Positions 18,058 to 27,458 of a stretch of 64,000 bases of DNA are shown in pieces. A program made the position numbers and the translations under genes. Positions within the stretch are counted from its first letter, which is position 1, and every line of letters starts with the position of its first letter. Under the pieces are notes generated by a model. That model had not been told where the DNA came from and did not search any database. It saw only the letters and a list, made by a program, of their open reading frames with translations. The stretch comes from Trinickia dinghuensis (lineage in GTDB: Bacteria; Pseudomonadota; Gammaproteobacteria; Burkholderiales; Burkholderiaceae): NCBI RefSeq assembly GCF_003367175.1, contig NZ_QRGA01000001.1:657994-721993 (forward strand), given 5' to 3'.

Positions 18058-20565
18058 TTAGCGAGGCACGAGCGCGGCCCCACTCCGTGCAGCCTTCAGC
18101 ATGCATTCGACGCAAACGCCTTTCGGCGCAAGGCCAACCGGCGAATCCTGCGGCCCCGGCAATGAGTGTGTCGATGCAAACGCAACAAATTTCCCAGGCG
18201 TGAAGATTTGCGCGCCACTGTCGTCGAGCACGAGTCGGCTTTTGCCGCCGTGCAGTTCCAGGCGTTCAACACCGGTTATCTGGACGACCTTCGTCAGCAG
18301 TTGAATCGACTTGGCGGACTCCAGCTTGATAGAACTCGTTATCGCATGAAGAATGATGTCGCCCATGGCGGCCGAGATCCTGATGGCCGCGCGTTGTGCA
18401 AACAAGCTGATTTTGTCGACCACACTCGCATACAGCGACGCGCCGGCCGCAACCGACACGTTCTGTCCCGCTGTGAGTGCAACATGATCACCCCCATTGA
18501 CATGAACAGTCGCCGACGTCGTCGCTTGCAGCCCGCTCGCACCGGCGAACAGCAGATGCGGTTCGCTCAGTTCAGGAAACGAATCGTCGCCGCGGCTACC
18601 CGTGCTGCCCTTGATACCTTCGATCTGGGTATGCAACGCATCGGCTACGTTGCTCTGGTCACCTCCGTCGTCCTGCGCTCCGCTCCGTTGCGCCAGCGTG
18701 CTCATTTGGTCGTGCAGCGCGTGCGCACTTGCGAGACGTGATATCGGCTCACTCACATCCGAGATGTGCGACTTCGCCTCTTGCCTCGCCTCGGTACTGA
18801 CCAACATGCCCTTGCCCGAGCGAATCGCACCCACGGCATCGGTGCGCAGCTCGAACCCCTCGCCGCGCGCATCCTGCCTGCCATGCCAGCCCTCGATGCG
18901 GGTGATGCTTCCCAGCGACAACTGACTCGCAGCATGATCACTGCGTAGTTGGGCCTGGATCGCATTCGCCGTGTCATCCAAAACCAAGTGATTGCTGCGG
19001 CCGCCTAGCTGATTACCCTCTTCGCCCACCAACTCGGGGCTGCGAATGCCCATCAACGCACGTTGGTGCGGCAACCGCCAAGCCGATAGCTTCACCGCGT
19101 TCTGCACGCGACCCGTCACGATGGGATGATCAGGATTCCCATCCAGCCACATGACGATGACCTCGGAGCCGATTCGCGGCAGCGCACTCATGCCCTGGCC
19201 TCCCCCCGCCCAACCGCTCGACACACGAACCCACGTCGTATATTTGCCCTCGCGGTCCCAGTGAAATTGCACCAGGCAGCGGCCGTACTCATCGGTGTAA
19301 AGGCTCTCGCGCTCGGGCCCAACGACGGTCGCCGTCTGTGGCGCCAGGATGCGCGTGGCGACACTGTTGTACCCACGTATCGGCCGCCAGCGCGTGCGCT
19401 TGCTCACGCACATAAATCGATTGCTGTACGTCGCCTTCGCGCCCACTCCCTGGAGATAGTTATTCGTCGCGACGTGATGCGCGAACGTAATCAGGTACTG
19501 GTCATCGTAGTGGCTAGGGCTAAGCTGAAACCCAACCTGATCCGTCAGTTGAAACCACCGTCCCGGCATCACGAAGCGATTGTTGCCGCTCGCCTCGTAC
19601 TGCCGCGCGATCGCCTCGATCGCTTCGATGCGTCGGCTGGTTTGCCACTGCCCGTCGTCCATGTTGCGATGCCCGTATGCGCCCGCGTACTCGTACCACT
19701 CCAGCTGCTGCCCGCCACTGCTAGCCCAAGCATCGGTACGCGCGTCGGCCAGGCCGCCGGTACGCGCGTTTAGATCGCTGTGCTTGAAGTCGGTGCGAGA
19801 CTCCAAAATGTGCGTGGACGTGATTTGCTCGATAGGCGACCACGATGCAACGCTGTCCGCTTCCCGTGAGCCTGCCTCGCTGCGGTAACGAATCTTGGGG
19901 CTGTCGCCGTCGATTGCCGGCTCGGTGCGTATCGGATCGGACACGATCAGCTTGTGCTCGGTTGCCGTGTGCTCGTACCAATAGCACAAGCCCAAATGCT
20001 CCCAGCGGCGGTGGACGTAGTTGTGGTCGTGCTCGTCGAACTGGCACGCCATCGACATCGAAGGGTCTTTCTCGTAGACCTTCCATTCCCATACCGGCAG
20101 CGTCCCGTAGTCTTGGAAGATAGTGGCGGTTTGGCCACGGATAGCCTGGTTCAAGAACAGCCTATTGTTTTTGCGTAGCGTCAGGTACCTCATCCATGGG
20201 CCGACGTCCGCTTCGTAACACGTTATGCCGCCATCTGCGCGCACGAGCCGGAACGAGAAGATGTAGCCGTTGAAATGCCGGAAGCTTTCGTCGTTGCGCA
20301 GCAACCGCACCGAAATCAGCTTGCCGATGAAATCGTTAGGATCGAGCTTCGCGTTATCGGACAGCATCTCGATAACGAATCGGAAATCGCGCGACAAGGA
20401 TTCCTCACCTTCAAGGCGGTTCACCACCAGGATGTCGCACGGCGCATCGTCCTGCGGGAACGACAGCGTCAATAGCCGATTGTTCTGCATTCCTGCAGCG
20501 AGCTTCCGGATATCTTGGGCAGACAGGTGGGTATTCATTGGCACGCCCGACGAATAAGCCAGCAT
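18058..20565 (-). CDS. vgrG: T6SS spike protein VgrG with DUF2345 extension
   Basis: 835 residues. The gp27-like part (residues about 25-400, with FRFVIEMLSDNAKLDPNDFIGKLISVRLL) is followed by the gp5-like OB domain (YGRCLVQFHWDREGKYTTWVRVSSGWAGGGQGMSALPRIGSEVIVMWLDGNPDHPIVTGRV) and a DUF2345 domain at about 590-760. The last residues carry a CVECML motif. It forms the trimeric spike that carries effectors out through the T6SS tube. No T6SS core gene is in the window, so it must use an apparatus encoded elsewhere. The first ATG (20565) and the one at 20538 (MNTHLS) both lack a clear ribosome site. Confidence 0.93.
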   Translation of the reverse strand: MLAYSSGVPMNTHLSAQDIRKLAAGMQNNRLLTLSFPQDDAPCDILVVNRLEGEESLSRDFRFVIEMLSDNAKLDPNDFIGKLISVRLLRNDESFRHFNGYIFSFRLVRADGGITCYEADVGPWMRYLTLRKNNRLFLNQAIRGQTATIFQDYGTLPVWEWKVYEKDPSMSMACQFDEHDHNYVHRRWEHLGLCYWYEHTATEHKLIVSDPIRTEPAIDGDSPKIRYRSEAGSREADSVASWSPIEQITSTHILESRTDFKHSDLNARTGGLADARTDAWASSGGQQLEWYEYAGAYGHRNMDDGQWQTSRRIEAIEAIARQYEASGNNRFVMPGRWFQLTDQVGFQLSPSHYDDQYLITFAHHVATNNYLQGVGAKATYSNRFMCVSKRTRWRPIRGYNSVATRILAPQTATVVGPERESLYTDEYGRCLVQFHWDREGKYTTWVRVSSGWAGGGQGMSALPRIGSEVIVMWLDGNPDHPIVTGRVQNAVKLSAWRLPHQRALMGIRSPELVGEEGNQLGGRSNHLVLDDTANAIQAQLRSDHAASQLSLGSITRIEGWHGRQDARGEGFELRTDAVGAIRSGKGMLVSTEARQEAKSHISDVSEPISRLASAHALHDQMSTLAQRSGAQDDGGDQSNVADALHTQIEGIKGSTGSRGDDSFPELSEPHLLFAGASGLQATTSATVHVNGGDHVALTAGQNVSVAAGASLYASVVDKISLFAQRAAIRISAAMGDIILHAITSSIKLESAKSIQLLTKVVQITGVERLELHGGKSRLVLDDSGAQIFTPGKFVAFASTHSLPGPQDSPVGLAPKGVCVECMLKAARSGAALVPR

Positions 20566-20814
20566 TCAGATTCGGGCGATTCTACAGAGCGGCCTCTTCG
20601 CGGTGAGATAGATTAAATCGCTTTCGGAATTATCTGATGTTCACAGGCAAATGTTTCCAATCCATTTAGCATTTTCAGCAACTATTTCCAATGAAGATCC
20701 GCCGTTAGGACTGAGAAACCGCTTGCTACAGTGTGCGCCTCGCTAGCGGGCGTCATCGAGAAGAAGCCGAAGAGCGCGCGCAACATGGCAATGAAGAAAG
20801 TCGCGCTAGAACGC
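20566..20814. other. Intergenic region upstream of vgrG
   Basis: AT-richer than its surroundings, especially 20600-20700, as expected for the vgrG promoter. I see no recognisable operator and no gene with coding character. Confidence 0.4.
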
Positions 20815-20840
20815 AGAAGCCCCGCTTACGCGGGGCTTCT
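20815..20840 (-). terminator. Perfect 11-base hairpin after the symporter gene
   Basis: AGAAGCCCCGC and GCGGGGCTTCT pair perfectly around a TTAC loop, 22 bases beyond the stop codon at 20863. No T-run follows on the minus strand, but the stem is very stable and probably ends the symporter transcript. Confidence 0.75.
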
Positions 20841-20862
20841 GGTACATCGGGACCGGATCCTC

Positions 20863-22359
20863 TTACCTAACCGCCACGTCCACCTGCCCGACGCGACTCT
20901 TCGCCGTCACAGCCGAAACGACCACCGTCACGACGATATTGACGACCAGCGCGATCAAGCCGATATACGTGGGATACGTCGCCCCCGCGAAATGCAGCGC
21001 GTAGACGGGCTTCAATCCCTGCTCGGCGGCCAGCACCGTGCCCAGCGAGATTCCCGCCAGCCAGCCGAGGAACAGCCCCGACGAGGTCAAGCGGCGCGTA
21101 TAGAGCGAGAACACGACAGCCGGGAAGATCTGCAAGATCCAAACACCGCCCAGCAGCTGCATATCGATCGCGTAATGCGTCGGCAGCACGACAATAAACA
21201 GCAGCGCACCGAACTTCACGACGAGCGACACGAGCTTCGCGTTCGACGCTTCCTTCTCCGGCGTTGCATTCGGCGCGATCAGCGGCTTATAGAGATTGCG
21301 CGTGAACAGATTCGCCGCGCCGATCGACATGATCGCCGCCGGCACCAACGCGCTGATCGCGATTGCCGCGGCCGCGAAGCCGACGAACCACGACGGGAAC
21401 AGCGTCAGAAACAGCGCCGGCACGACATCGGATGCCGATTTCACGTGCACGCCGGCAGCGATCGCCATGTAGCCGAGCAGCGCGATCAGACCGAGCAGCA
21501 CGGTATAGGCCGGCAGGAAGATCGCGTTCTTCTTGACCGTCGCGGCCGAACTCGACGAGAGCACGCCCGTCATCGTGTGCGGATACATGAACGCGGCCAG
21601 CGCGGAACCCAGTGCGAGCGTCGCATAAGCCGTGAATTGCGACGGCTTCAGCAAAATGCCCGTGGCACCGCCCTTCGCCGCAAAGTACTTGTCCGCGGTA
21701 TCGAACAGTGCACCGTAGCCGCCGAGCTTGGTCGGAATCCAGCAGACCGCGGCGATCACCACGATGTAGATCATGATGTCCTTCACGAACGCGATCATCG
21801 CCGGCGCGCGCAGGCCGCTTGCATAGGTGTAGAGCGCAAGAATCACGAAGGCGATGATCAGCGGCAGTTCGCCGCCGATACCGAGGCTCTTGATCACCAC
21901 CTGCATGCCGACGAGCTGCAGCGCGATATAAGGCATCGTCGCGACGATACCCGTCACGGCAATCGCCGCCGGCAGCCACTTGCCGCCGAACACACCCTGC
22001 ACGTAATCGGCCGCGGTGATGTGGTCGCCGCGCTTGCACGCCTCCCACAACTTGGGCATCACCGCGAACACGAACGGATAGACGATGATCGTGTAAGGCA
22101 GTGCAAAGAAGCCGTACGCGCCCACGGAGTAAACGAGCGCGGGCACGGCGATGACGGTGTAGGCGGTATAGAAATCCCCGCCCACCAAGAACCAAGAAAT
22201 GACGGTGCCGAATTGGCGTCCGCCGAGTCCCCATTCATGCAGTTGCGAGAGGTCGCCGCGTTTCCAGCGTGCCGCGACGAAACCCATCACCGTAATGAGT
22301 GCGAAGAACGCGATGAAGATCGTCAGAGCGGTCGTATTGATCGAAGTGGGTTCGGTCAT
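20863..22359 (-). CDS. Sodium:solute symporter, monocarboxylate-type (MctP-like)
   Basis: 498 residues with 13 or so hydrophobic helices. It has the sodium:solute symporter family signatures EWGLGGRQFGTVISWFLVGGDFYTAYT near the N-terminus and MYPHTMTGVLSSSSAATVKKNAIFLP in the middle. The closest type I know is MctP, which takes up lactate, pyruvate, acetate and similar acids. It overlaps the upstream small DUF3311 gene by four bases, which is the usual arrangement for this transporter type and means one transcript. Gene symbol is left blank because the substrate is not fixed. Confidence 0.88.
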   Translation of the reverse strand: MTEPTSINTTALTIFIAFFALITVMGFVAARWKRGDLSQLHEWGLGGRQFGTVISWFLVGGDFYTAYTVIAVPALVYSVGAYGFFALPYTIIVYPFVFAVMPKLWEACKRGDHITAADYVQGVFGGKWLPAAIAVTGIVATMPYIALQLVGMQVVIKSLGIGGELPLIIAFVILALYTYASGLRAPAMIAFVKDIMIYIVVIAAVCWIPTKLGGYGALFDTADKYFAAKGGATGILLKPSQFTAYATLALGSALAAFMYPHTMTGVLSSSSAATVKKNAIFLPAYTVLLGLIALLGYMAIAAGVHVKSASDVVPALFLTLFPSWFVGFAAAAIAISALVPAAIMSIGAANLFTRNLYKPLIAPNATPEKEASNAKLVSLVVKFGALLFIVVLPTHYAIDMQLLGGVWILQIFPAVVFSLYTRRLTSSGLFLGWLAGISLGTVLAAEQGLKPVYALHFAGATYPTYIGLIALVVNIVVTVVVSAVTAKSRVGQVDVAVR

Positions 22360-22553
22360 TTGGCGCTCCGGTAGACGGCGTACATCAACAGCGAGGTAAT
22401 CGGCACCCAGAGGAACTGGTACCAGTAGAAGAACGGGAAGCCGAGTAGCGAAGGCCGGCCGCCGCTATAGAACGGCAGCCATAGCAAGGCGAAATACGGC
22501 AACAGCAAAATCAGCGGCAGCCACGAACGGCGTGGCGGATGGGAGGTCTCCAT
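22356..22553 (-). CDS. DUF3311 small membrane protein, symporter partner
   Basis: 65 residues with two hydrophobic helices (WLPLILLLPYFALLWLPFY and FWVPITSLLMYAVYR interrupted by a short loop). DUF3311 proteins are encoded directly before SSS-family symporters and probably assist them. The start at 22553 has AAGGAG seven bases upstream; a longer frame reaching 22613 has only Arg- and Ala-rich residues in the extension. Its last bases overlap the symporter start (ATGA). Confidence 0.85.
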   Translation of the reverse strand: METSHPPRRSWLPLILLLPYFALLWLPFYSGGRPSLLGFPFFYWYQFLWVPITSLLMYAVYRSAK

Positions 22554-22991
22554 GATGCTCCTTAGGGGCTGACGATAAGGCGACCGGCATCTTGCAGGGG
22601 CAGCCGCTCGCACTCTGTCTTTATTGAACTATCGTGGGGTGAATCGGGCCGAACGCGTTGTTTGCTTGGAGGCGCAGGGCTGAGCCTCATGCAAATCGAA
22701 TCGCGTTTGACGGCCGTAGTATTTCCGCGCCATATGTTGGCCGCAAGCGCACAACTACTTAGGGGTGCTACGTAAAACTACGTAGGGCTAGCCGCCGCGG
22801 CGTTTCGTGGCTCGCCGCCGGGTGTTCTTATCTTGGCAACGGCCTTGTCAAGTCACGCGATCAACACCTTGGCAATCACACAACACCAATAACTCGGACG
22901 AAGATCAGATCCGCTAGAATCGCCTCCGCCGTCAAATCTGCACCACACAATAAACGACGCCAATCGAGCACATTCCAACTCCGGGGTAATC
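22554..22991. promoter_or_regulatory. Divergent control region of the symporter operon and porin
   Basis: 438 bases between divergent genes. It contains the CTACGTA direct repeats at 22768-22784, listed separately, and a TAGAAT box at 22915-22920 that could be the porin -10. No gene with coding character is visible here. Confidence 0.5.
22755..22785. promoter_or_regulatory. CTACGTA direct repeats, probable LuxR-type regulator site
   Basis: CTACGTA occurs at 22768-22774 and again at 22778-22784, exactly ten bases apart and so on the same face of the helix. A third, weaker copy (CTACTTA) is at 22755-22761. Each core TACGTA is itself a palindrome. Repeats of this sort bind LuxR/FixJ-type response regulators that control acetate or alcohol use. 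Confidence 0.55.
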
Positions 22992-24089
22992 TTGAAAGCA
23001 TTGAAAGTATTCGTGCCGGCTGTGCTGGCCGCTGCCGCCTGCGTGGCCCAAGCCCAAAGCAGCGTCACGCTATACGGCACCATCGATGAAGGCTTCGACT
23101 ACATCCGCAACGTGAACGGACATTCGGACTACACGTTGACGAGCGGCACTCAGCAACTGGGCGACCGTTGGGGACTCAAAGGCAGCGAAGATCTCGGCAA
23201 CGGCTTGCACGCGGTCTTCCAATTGGAGAACGGCTTCGCCCTCAATACCGGTGCGGCGCTGCCCAACGGGCAGATGTTCGGTCGTCAGGCGTATGTCGGC
23301 CTCTCGTCGGAGGAGACCGGCACCGTCACGCTTGGACGCCAATACGATTCCGTCGTCGACTATGTCGCACCGCTGGCCGCGGCCGGAAGCTGGGGCGGCA
23401 CGCTGTTCGCCCATCCGTTCGATGCCGACAATCTAGACGATTCGTTCCGCGTCAATAACGCGATCAAGTACACCAGCGCAAACTATGCAGGCCTGCAGTT
23501 GGGCGGTGTCTACGGGTTCAGCAATCAGGCCGGCTCATTCGCGAGCAATCGCGTCTGGAGCGCCGGCGCACGCTATCAAGCAGGTGCGCTAACCGCCGCC
23601 GCGGCGTATATGGATATCGACGGAGCCGACGAAACAACCGGCGGAGCCGTTACCGATGCGCCATACATCTCCAGCCGGCAGCGCATTGCCGCAGCCGGCG
23701 TGAACTATGCAATCGGCGCGACGAAGTTCGGTCTTGTGTACACGCATAGCGACATCTACGGTCGCCCGGATCTCCCTGCGCAGCAGTCGCTGAAATTCGA
23801 CAACATCGAAGCCAACGCAAAATGGGATGTTTCGTCGGCGTTGTATCTCGCGGCGATGTATTTGTACACGCGCGAATCGATCGCCACCACGACCGCGCAT
23901 TATTTCCCACATCGCAACGAGTTCGGCTTGACGGCAGGCTACCACTTGTCGAAGCGTACCGAAGTCTATGCGCAAGGCCTGTACGAGCATGCAACGGGTA
24001 GCACCGTGCTCGGCCAAATCGGCGACACGGCGGCTTCGTCATCGCACGACGAAACGGTCGCACGCGTCGGCATTCGCACCGCGTTCTAA
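22992..24089 (+). CDS. Gram-negative trimeric porin, Burkholderia OpcP/Omp38 type
   Basis: 365 residues with a signal peptide (MKALKVFVPAVLAAAACVAQA) cleaved before QSSVTLYGTIDEGFDYI, the standard start of the porin_4 barrel. Later signatures include GSEDLGNGLHAVFQLENGF, RQAYVGLSSEETGTVTLGRQYDSVVDYVAP and a C-terminal strand ending in Phe (ARVGIRTAF), required for barrel insertion. It forms a passive outer-membrane channel for small solutes. The start codon is TTG at 22992. Its place beside an organic-acid symporter suggests a shared nutrient role, but that is inference. Confidence 0.92.
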   Translation: MKALKVFVPAVLAAAACVAQAQSSVTLYGTIDEGFDYIRNVNGHSDYTLTSGTQQLGDRWGLKGSEDLGNGLHAVFQLENGFALNTGAALPNGQMFGRQAYVGLSSEETGTVTLGRQYDSVVDYVAPLAAAGSWGGTLFAHPFDADNLDDSFRVNNAIKYTSANYAGLQLGGVYGFSNQAGSFASNRVWSAGARYQAGALTAAAAYMDIDGADETTGGAVTDAPYISSRQRIAAAGVNYAIGATKFGLVYTHSDIYGRPDLPAQQSLKFDNIEANAKWDVSSALYLAAMYLYTRESIATTTAHYFPHRNEFGLTAGYHLSKRTEVYAQGLYEHATGSTVLGQIGDTAASSSHDETVARVGIRTAF

Positions 24090-24110
24090 CGCACCAGCAA
24101 TGTGAAGGAT

Positions 24111-24132
24111 GGGGCGGGGGCCTACCCGCCCC
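24111..24132. terminator. Bidirectional hairpin between porin and LysR gene
   Basis: GGGGCGGG and CCCGCCCC pair perfectly around GGCCTA. The hairpin covers the stop codon of the LysR gene (24122-24124) and lies 21 bases after the porin stop, so it could end both convergent transcripts. Confidence 0.65.
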
Positions 24133-25057
24133 GCCGCTTCGTAGCTTGCCGCTGCGGCACCTTCATCTCCGCGAGAAATTCATCATGCAGTTCCCGCAGC
24201 ACCTCCACAAACGCCGACGCGAGCCGCTCCCGCGGCCGATGCGGCGGATACAGCAAGTAGATCGGAAACCGCACCTCGGGTGAAAACCGCCTAATCGCAA
24301 TTCCCGGCCCGACAAAGTCCCTAGCAACGATCGGATGCGAAAGCGTCACCCCCATTCCCAGCCGCACCATCTCGCAGCAAATCGCGGAGTACTGCGCCTC
24401 GATCGCCATCACTCGTTCCACGCCCGCCCGCGCGAACACCTCGTCCATCTGCGCGCGCGTGCCGTCACCGTGACATAGCGAAATAAACGACTCACCCTGC
24501 AAATCCGCGGGCTTGATCACGGACTTCTTCGCCAGCGCGTGTTCGGCCGGCACCACACACATCGCCGGGACGGTCGAAAGCAATTCGACGTCGCAATTCG
24601 ATGCCTCGCTGACGTACACCGCCACACCCAGATCGCAAAACTGCGAAGCGGTCCAATGATTGATCGTGCCGGACGTATTCATATGCAGAGTCACGGTCAC
24701 GCCAGGATGCAGCCGCTGGAAGCGATCGATCGCACGCGGCACGAGCGTCAATCCCGCCGACGGCATCGCGGCAATACGCAAACGCCCCGTGCCGAGATTG
24801 CGAATCTGCGCGGCGGCATTGGCTAGCCCCTGTAGGCCCACATACGCACGCTCCACTTCACGAAAGAACGCCGTGCCCTCGCTCGTCGGAATGAGCCGCG
24901 CCCCCGTGCGCTGAAACAGCACGAGCCCAGTCTCGCGTTCCAGCTGCGAAATCAGCCGGCTCACGTTCGGCTGCGACGTAAAAAGCTCCTTGGCCGCCGC
25001 CGTCATCGATCCCGCCGTCATCACTGCCCGAAACGCCTCGATGTGCTTCAGATTCAT
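24122..25057 (-). CDS. LysR-family transcriptional regulator
   Basis: 311 residues. The winged helix-turn-helix covers about residues 1-60 (HIEAFRAVMTAGSMTAAAKELFTSQPNVSRLISQLERETGLVLFQR), followed by the LysR substrate-binding domain. The start at 25057 has GGAGG upstream; an in-frame ATG 15 bases earlier would overlap that ribosome site. It is divergent from the ABC importer/oxidase operon and is therefore its likely regulator, with the inducer probably the imported compound. The N-terminal sequence is of the NocR/OccR kind, which respond to opines; that fits the downstream genes but is not proof. Confidence 0.88.
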   Translation of the reverse strand: MNLKHIEAFRAVMTAGSMTAAAKELFTSQPNVSRLISQLERETGLVLFQRTGARLIPTSEGTAFFREVERAYVGLQGLANAAAQIRNLGTGRLRIAAMPSAGLTLVPRAIDRFQRLHPGVTVTLHMNTSGTINHWTASQFCDLGVAVYVSEASNCDVELLSTVPAMCVVPAEHALAKKSVIKPADLQGESFISLCHGDGTRAQMDEVFARAGVERVMAIEAQYSAICCEMVRLGMGVTLSHPIVARDFVGPGIAIRRFSPEVRFPIYLLYPPHRPRERLASAFVEVLRELHDEFLAEMKVPQRQATKRRGG

Positions 25058-25233
25058 CCTCGCCCCCTCCAAACCCGGCCCCGTATTAACGGTAAGGGTG
25101 GACCCTAGGTCATATCACCCATGCATAGGTAGGTATTTTATTCGTATTGGAGATATAGCTCGCACAGCGCGAAACTTGGCTACATCGGCTCAAACGTCGA
25201 ACCATCGCTACACATAATTCAGGAGACAGTCTC
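25058..25233. promoter_or_regulatory. LysR/ABC-operon intergenic region
   Basis: 176 bases between divergent genes. A run from 25111 to 25135 has the T-N11-A layout around ATGCAT and sits just before a TATTTTATT stretch (25134-25142), as expected for a LysR site next to a -10. The exact operator cannot be fixed by eye. Confidence 0.35.
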
Positions 25234-26304
25234 ATGAAGAAGGTGCCGCAACACCGTGCCCTTTCCCTGCTTTCGCAAACGCTGTTCGCGGCGCTAACGC
25301 TCGCCGGCACCTGTGCCGTCAGCGCTCCCGCTCATGCCGACACGACACTGTACGTGGCGAACGTCGGTGGTTCGAACGAAGACATGTACCGTCAGAAGAT
25401 TGATCCGCCGTTCGAAAAAGCGCATCACGTGAAGATCGTCTACGTCGCGGGCAACTCGAGCGACACACTGGCGAAATTGCAAGCGCAGAAGGGCCATGAG
25501 CAAATCAACGTGGCGGTGATGGACGACGGCCCGATGTATCAAGCCATGCAACTCGGCCTGTGCGGAAAGCTCGACGACGCTCCCGTCATGAAGGATCTCT
25601 ATCCGCTCGCGCATCTCGGGCCGACGGCCGTCGGCGTCGGCATGGTGGCAACGGGTATCGGCTACAACGAGAAGGCGTTCGCAAAGCTCGGCCTGCCCGC
25701 CCCCGATTCATGGAAGGCGCTTGCCGATCCGCGTCTGAAGGGCAAGGTGGGCGTGCCGCCGATCACCAATACCTACGGTCTGCATACGCTCGTCATGTTC
25801 GCGCGCATGAACGGCGGCGGCGAGAAGAATATCGATCCGGGCTTCACGGCGATGAAGACGCGCGTCGCCCCGAACGTGCTGTCGTGGGCACCGACGCCGG
25901 GCGAGATGGACGGGCTCATGCAATCGGGCGACGTGATCATCGCGCCTTACGGCAGCGGCCGCGCCGTTGCGCTGCAGAACACGGGCTTCCCGCTCAAGTT
26001 CATTTATCCGAAGGAAGGCGGCGTCGCGCTGCAAGTGGGTGCCTGCGCCGTGGCGCAAAACGCGCAGCCGGCACTCTCGCAACAATTCATCCAGTACTTG
26101 CTGAGCCCCGAAGTCCAGGCGATGCAAGCGCAAGACATCGGCCTGGGCCCCGTCAACAAGACGGTCAAGCTGCCGCCCGACATCGCCGCGCGCGTGCCTT
26201 ACGGTCCCGATCAGATCGCAAAGCTGACCTCGGTCGATTGGACGACGATCAATCAGCACCGTTCCGCATGGACCGAGCGCTGGAACCGATCCGTCGAGCG
26301 TTGA
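25234..26304 (+). CDS. ABC importer substrate-binding protein (PotD-like)
   Basis: 356 residues with a signal peptide ending SAPAHA-DTTLYV. The mature protein has the family 1 / spermidine-putrescine type fold, with LYVANVGGSNEDMYRQKIDPPFEKAHHVKIVYVAGNSSDTLAKLQAQ and GIGYNEKAFAKLGLPAPDSWKALADPRLKGKVGVPP. It delivers the ligand to the two permeases downstream. The ribosome site is AGGAGA, eight bases before ATG. The ligand is unknown; the oxidases in the same operon point to a secondary-amine or opine-like compound. Confidence 0.88.
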   Translation: MKKVPQHRALSLLSQTLFAALTLAGTCAVSAPAHADTTLYVANVGGSNEDMYRQKIDPPFEKAHHVKIVYVAGNSSDTLAKLQAQKGHEQINVAVMDDGPMYQAMQLGLCGKLDDAPVMKDLYPLAHLGPTAVGVGMVATGIGYNEKAFAKLGLPAPDSWKALADPRLKGKVGVPPITNTYGLHTLVMFARMNGGGEKNIDPGFTAMKTRVAPNVLSWAPTPGEMDGLMQSGDVIIAPYGSGRAVALQNTGFPLKFIYPKEGGVALQVGACAVAQNAQPALSQQFIQYLLSPEVQAMQAQDIGLGPVNKTVKLPPDIAARVPYGPDQIAKLTSVDWTTINQHRSAWTERWNRSVER

Positions 26305-26387
26305 ACGATACGAGCGACGCTGCGATTCGCGGGTGAGCGCACCGTGCGCCTCACCCGCCACGTGCCCTCGATGAAGGATGGACACAC

Positions 26388-27458
26388 ATGAGTTTCCTCA
26401 CCCTGCAAGGCATTTCCAAGCGATACGGCGACTTCACGGCGATCGAGCACATCGATCTGTCGGTCGAGCGCGGCGAATTCATGTCGCTGCTCGGCCCGTC
26501 GGGTTGCGGCAAGACGACGACGCTTCAGATGATCGCCGGCTTCATCTCGCCGACGAGCGGCCGCATCACGCTGGACGGCCGCGACATCACCGACGCGCGC
26601 CCCGAGAAGCGCGGCATCGGCGTGGTGTTTCAGAGCTACGCGCTGTTTCCGCATATGACCGTGGCCGGCAATGTCGGCTTCGGGCTCGAGATGCGCAAGA
26701 TGAAGCGCGACGAACGCAGGCGCCGTATCGGCGAAGCGCTCGAACTCGTGCACTTGAGCGGTCTCGATGAACGCTATCCGAAGGAGCTTTCGGGCGGACA
26801 GCGGCAACGCGTGGCGATCGCCCGCGCGATTGCGATGCAGCCCGAACTCCTGCTGCTCGACGAGCCGATGTCGAACCTCGATGCGAAGCTGCGCGAGGAA
26901 ATGCATATCGAGCTGCGCGCCATTCAGAAACGGCTCGGCATCACGACGATTCTCGTCACGCACGATCAAGTCGAGGCGATGACGATGAGCGACCGCATCG
27001 CCGTCATGCATCGCGGCAAAGTCGCCCAGTTGAGCACGCCGTTCGACGCCTACGAGCGTCCCGCCACGCCGTTCACGTCGACGTTCCTCGGCCGCACGAA
27101 CACGCTCGAAGGCGAAGTGCTGCGCCGCAATCCGCGCTGCGCGGAAGTCGCGGTGGCCGGCACGACGCTGCACGTTCCGCACGAAGGGCGCGACGTGGAC
27201 GGTGCGGTCAACGTCTATATCCGTCCCGAGAAAGTTCGGCTCGCGAACGGCGACGCACGGTTGCAAGGGCGCATCGCGACGCGCGTGTTCGTCGGCAACC
27301 AATGGCTGCTCGTCGTCGATACCGCGCTTGGGAGGATGCATGTCGCGCAGCCGAACTTCGGCGCGCCGCCGCCCGAGGAAGGCCGCGAGGTCGGGCTTGC
27401 CTGGACCGACGACGATCTGCGCGTGCTGAATCAGGAGGGTCGTCATGGCCACGCTTGA
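26388..27458 (+). CDS. ABC importer ATPase (PotA-like)
   Basis: 356 residues. Walker A is GPSGCGKTTT near residue 36, the signature is LSGGQRQRVAIARAIA near 130, Walker B is LLLLDEPMSNLD near 155, and the switch His is in LVTHDQ. The last 110 residues are a TOBE domain, as in the polyamine and iron importers. It powers uptake through the two permeases that follow. The first permease gene starts inside its last codons (14-base overlap). Confidence 0.92.
   Translation: MSFLTLQGISKRYGDFTAIEHIDLSVERGEFMSLLGPSGCGKTTTLQMIAGFISPTSGRITLDGRDITDARPEKRGIGVVFQSYALFPHMTVAGNVGFGLEMRKMKRDERRRRIGEALELVHLSGLDERYPKELSGGQRQRVAIARAIAMQPELLLLDEPMSNLDAKLREEMHIELRAIQKRLGITTILVTHDQVEAMTMSDRIAVMHRGKVAQLSTPFDAYERPATPFTSTFLGRTNTLEGEVLRRNPRCAEVAVAGTTLHVPHEGRDVDGAVNVYIRPEKVRLANGDARLQGRIATRVFVGNQWLLVVDTALGRMHVAQPNFGAPPPEEGREVGLAWTDDDLRVLNQEGRHGHA

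Noticed and set aside
20731..22374. 547-codon open frame opposite the symporter gene
   Set aside because: It mirrors the symporter gene. The peptide is mostly His, Arg, Asp and Gln, typical of an antisense frame in GC-rich DNA.
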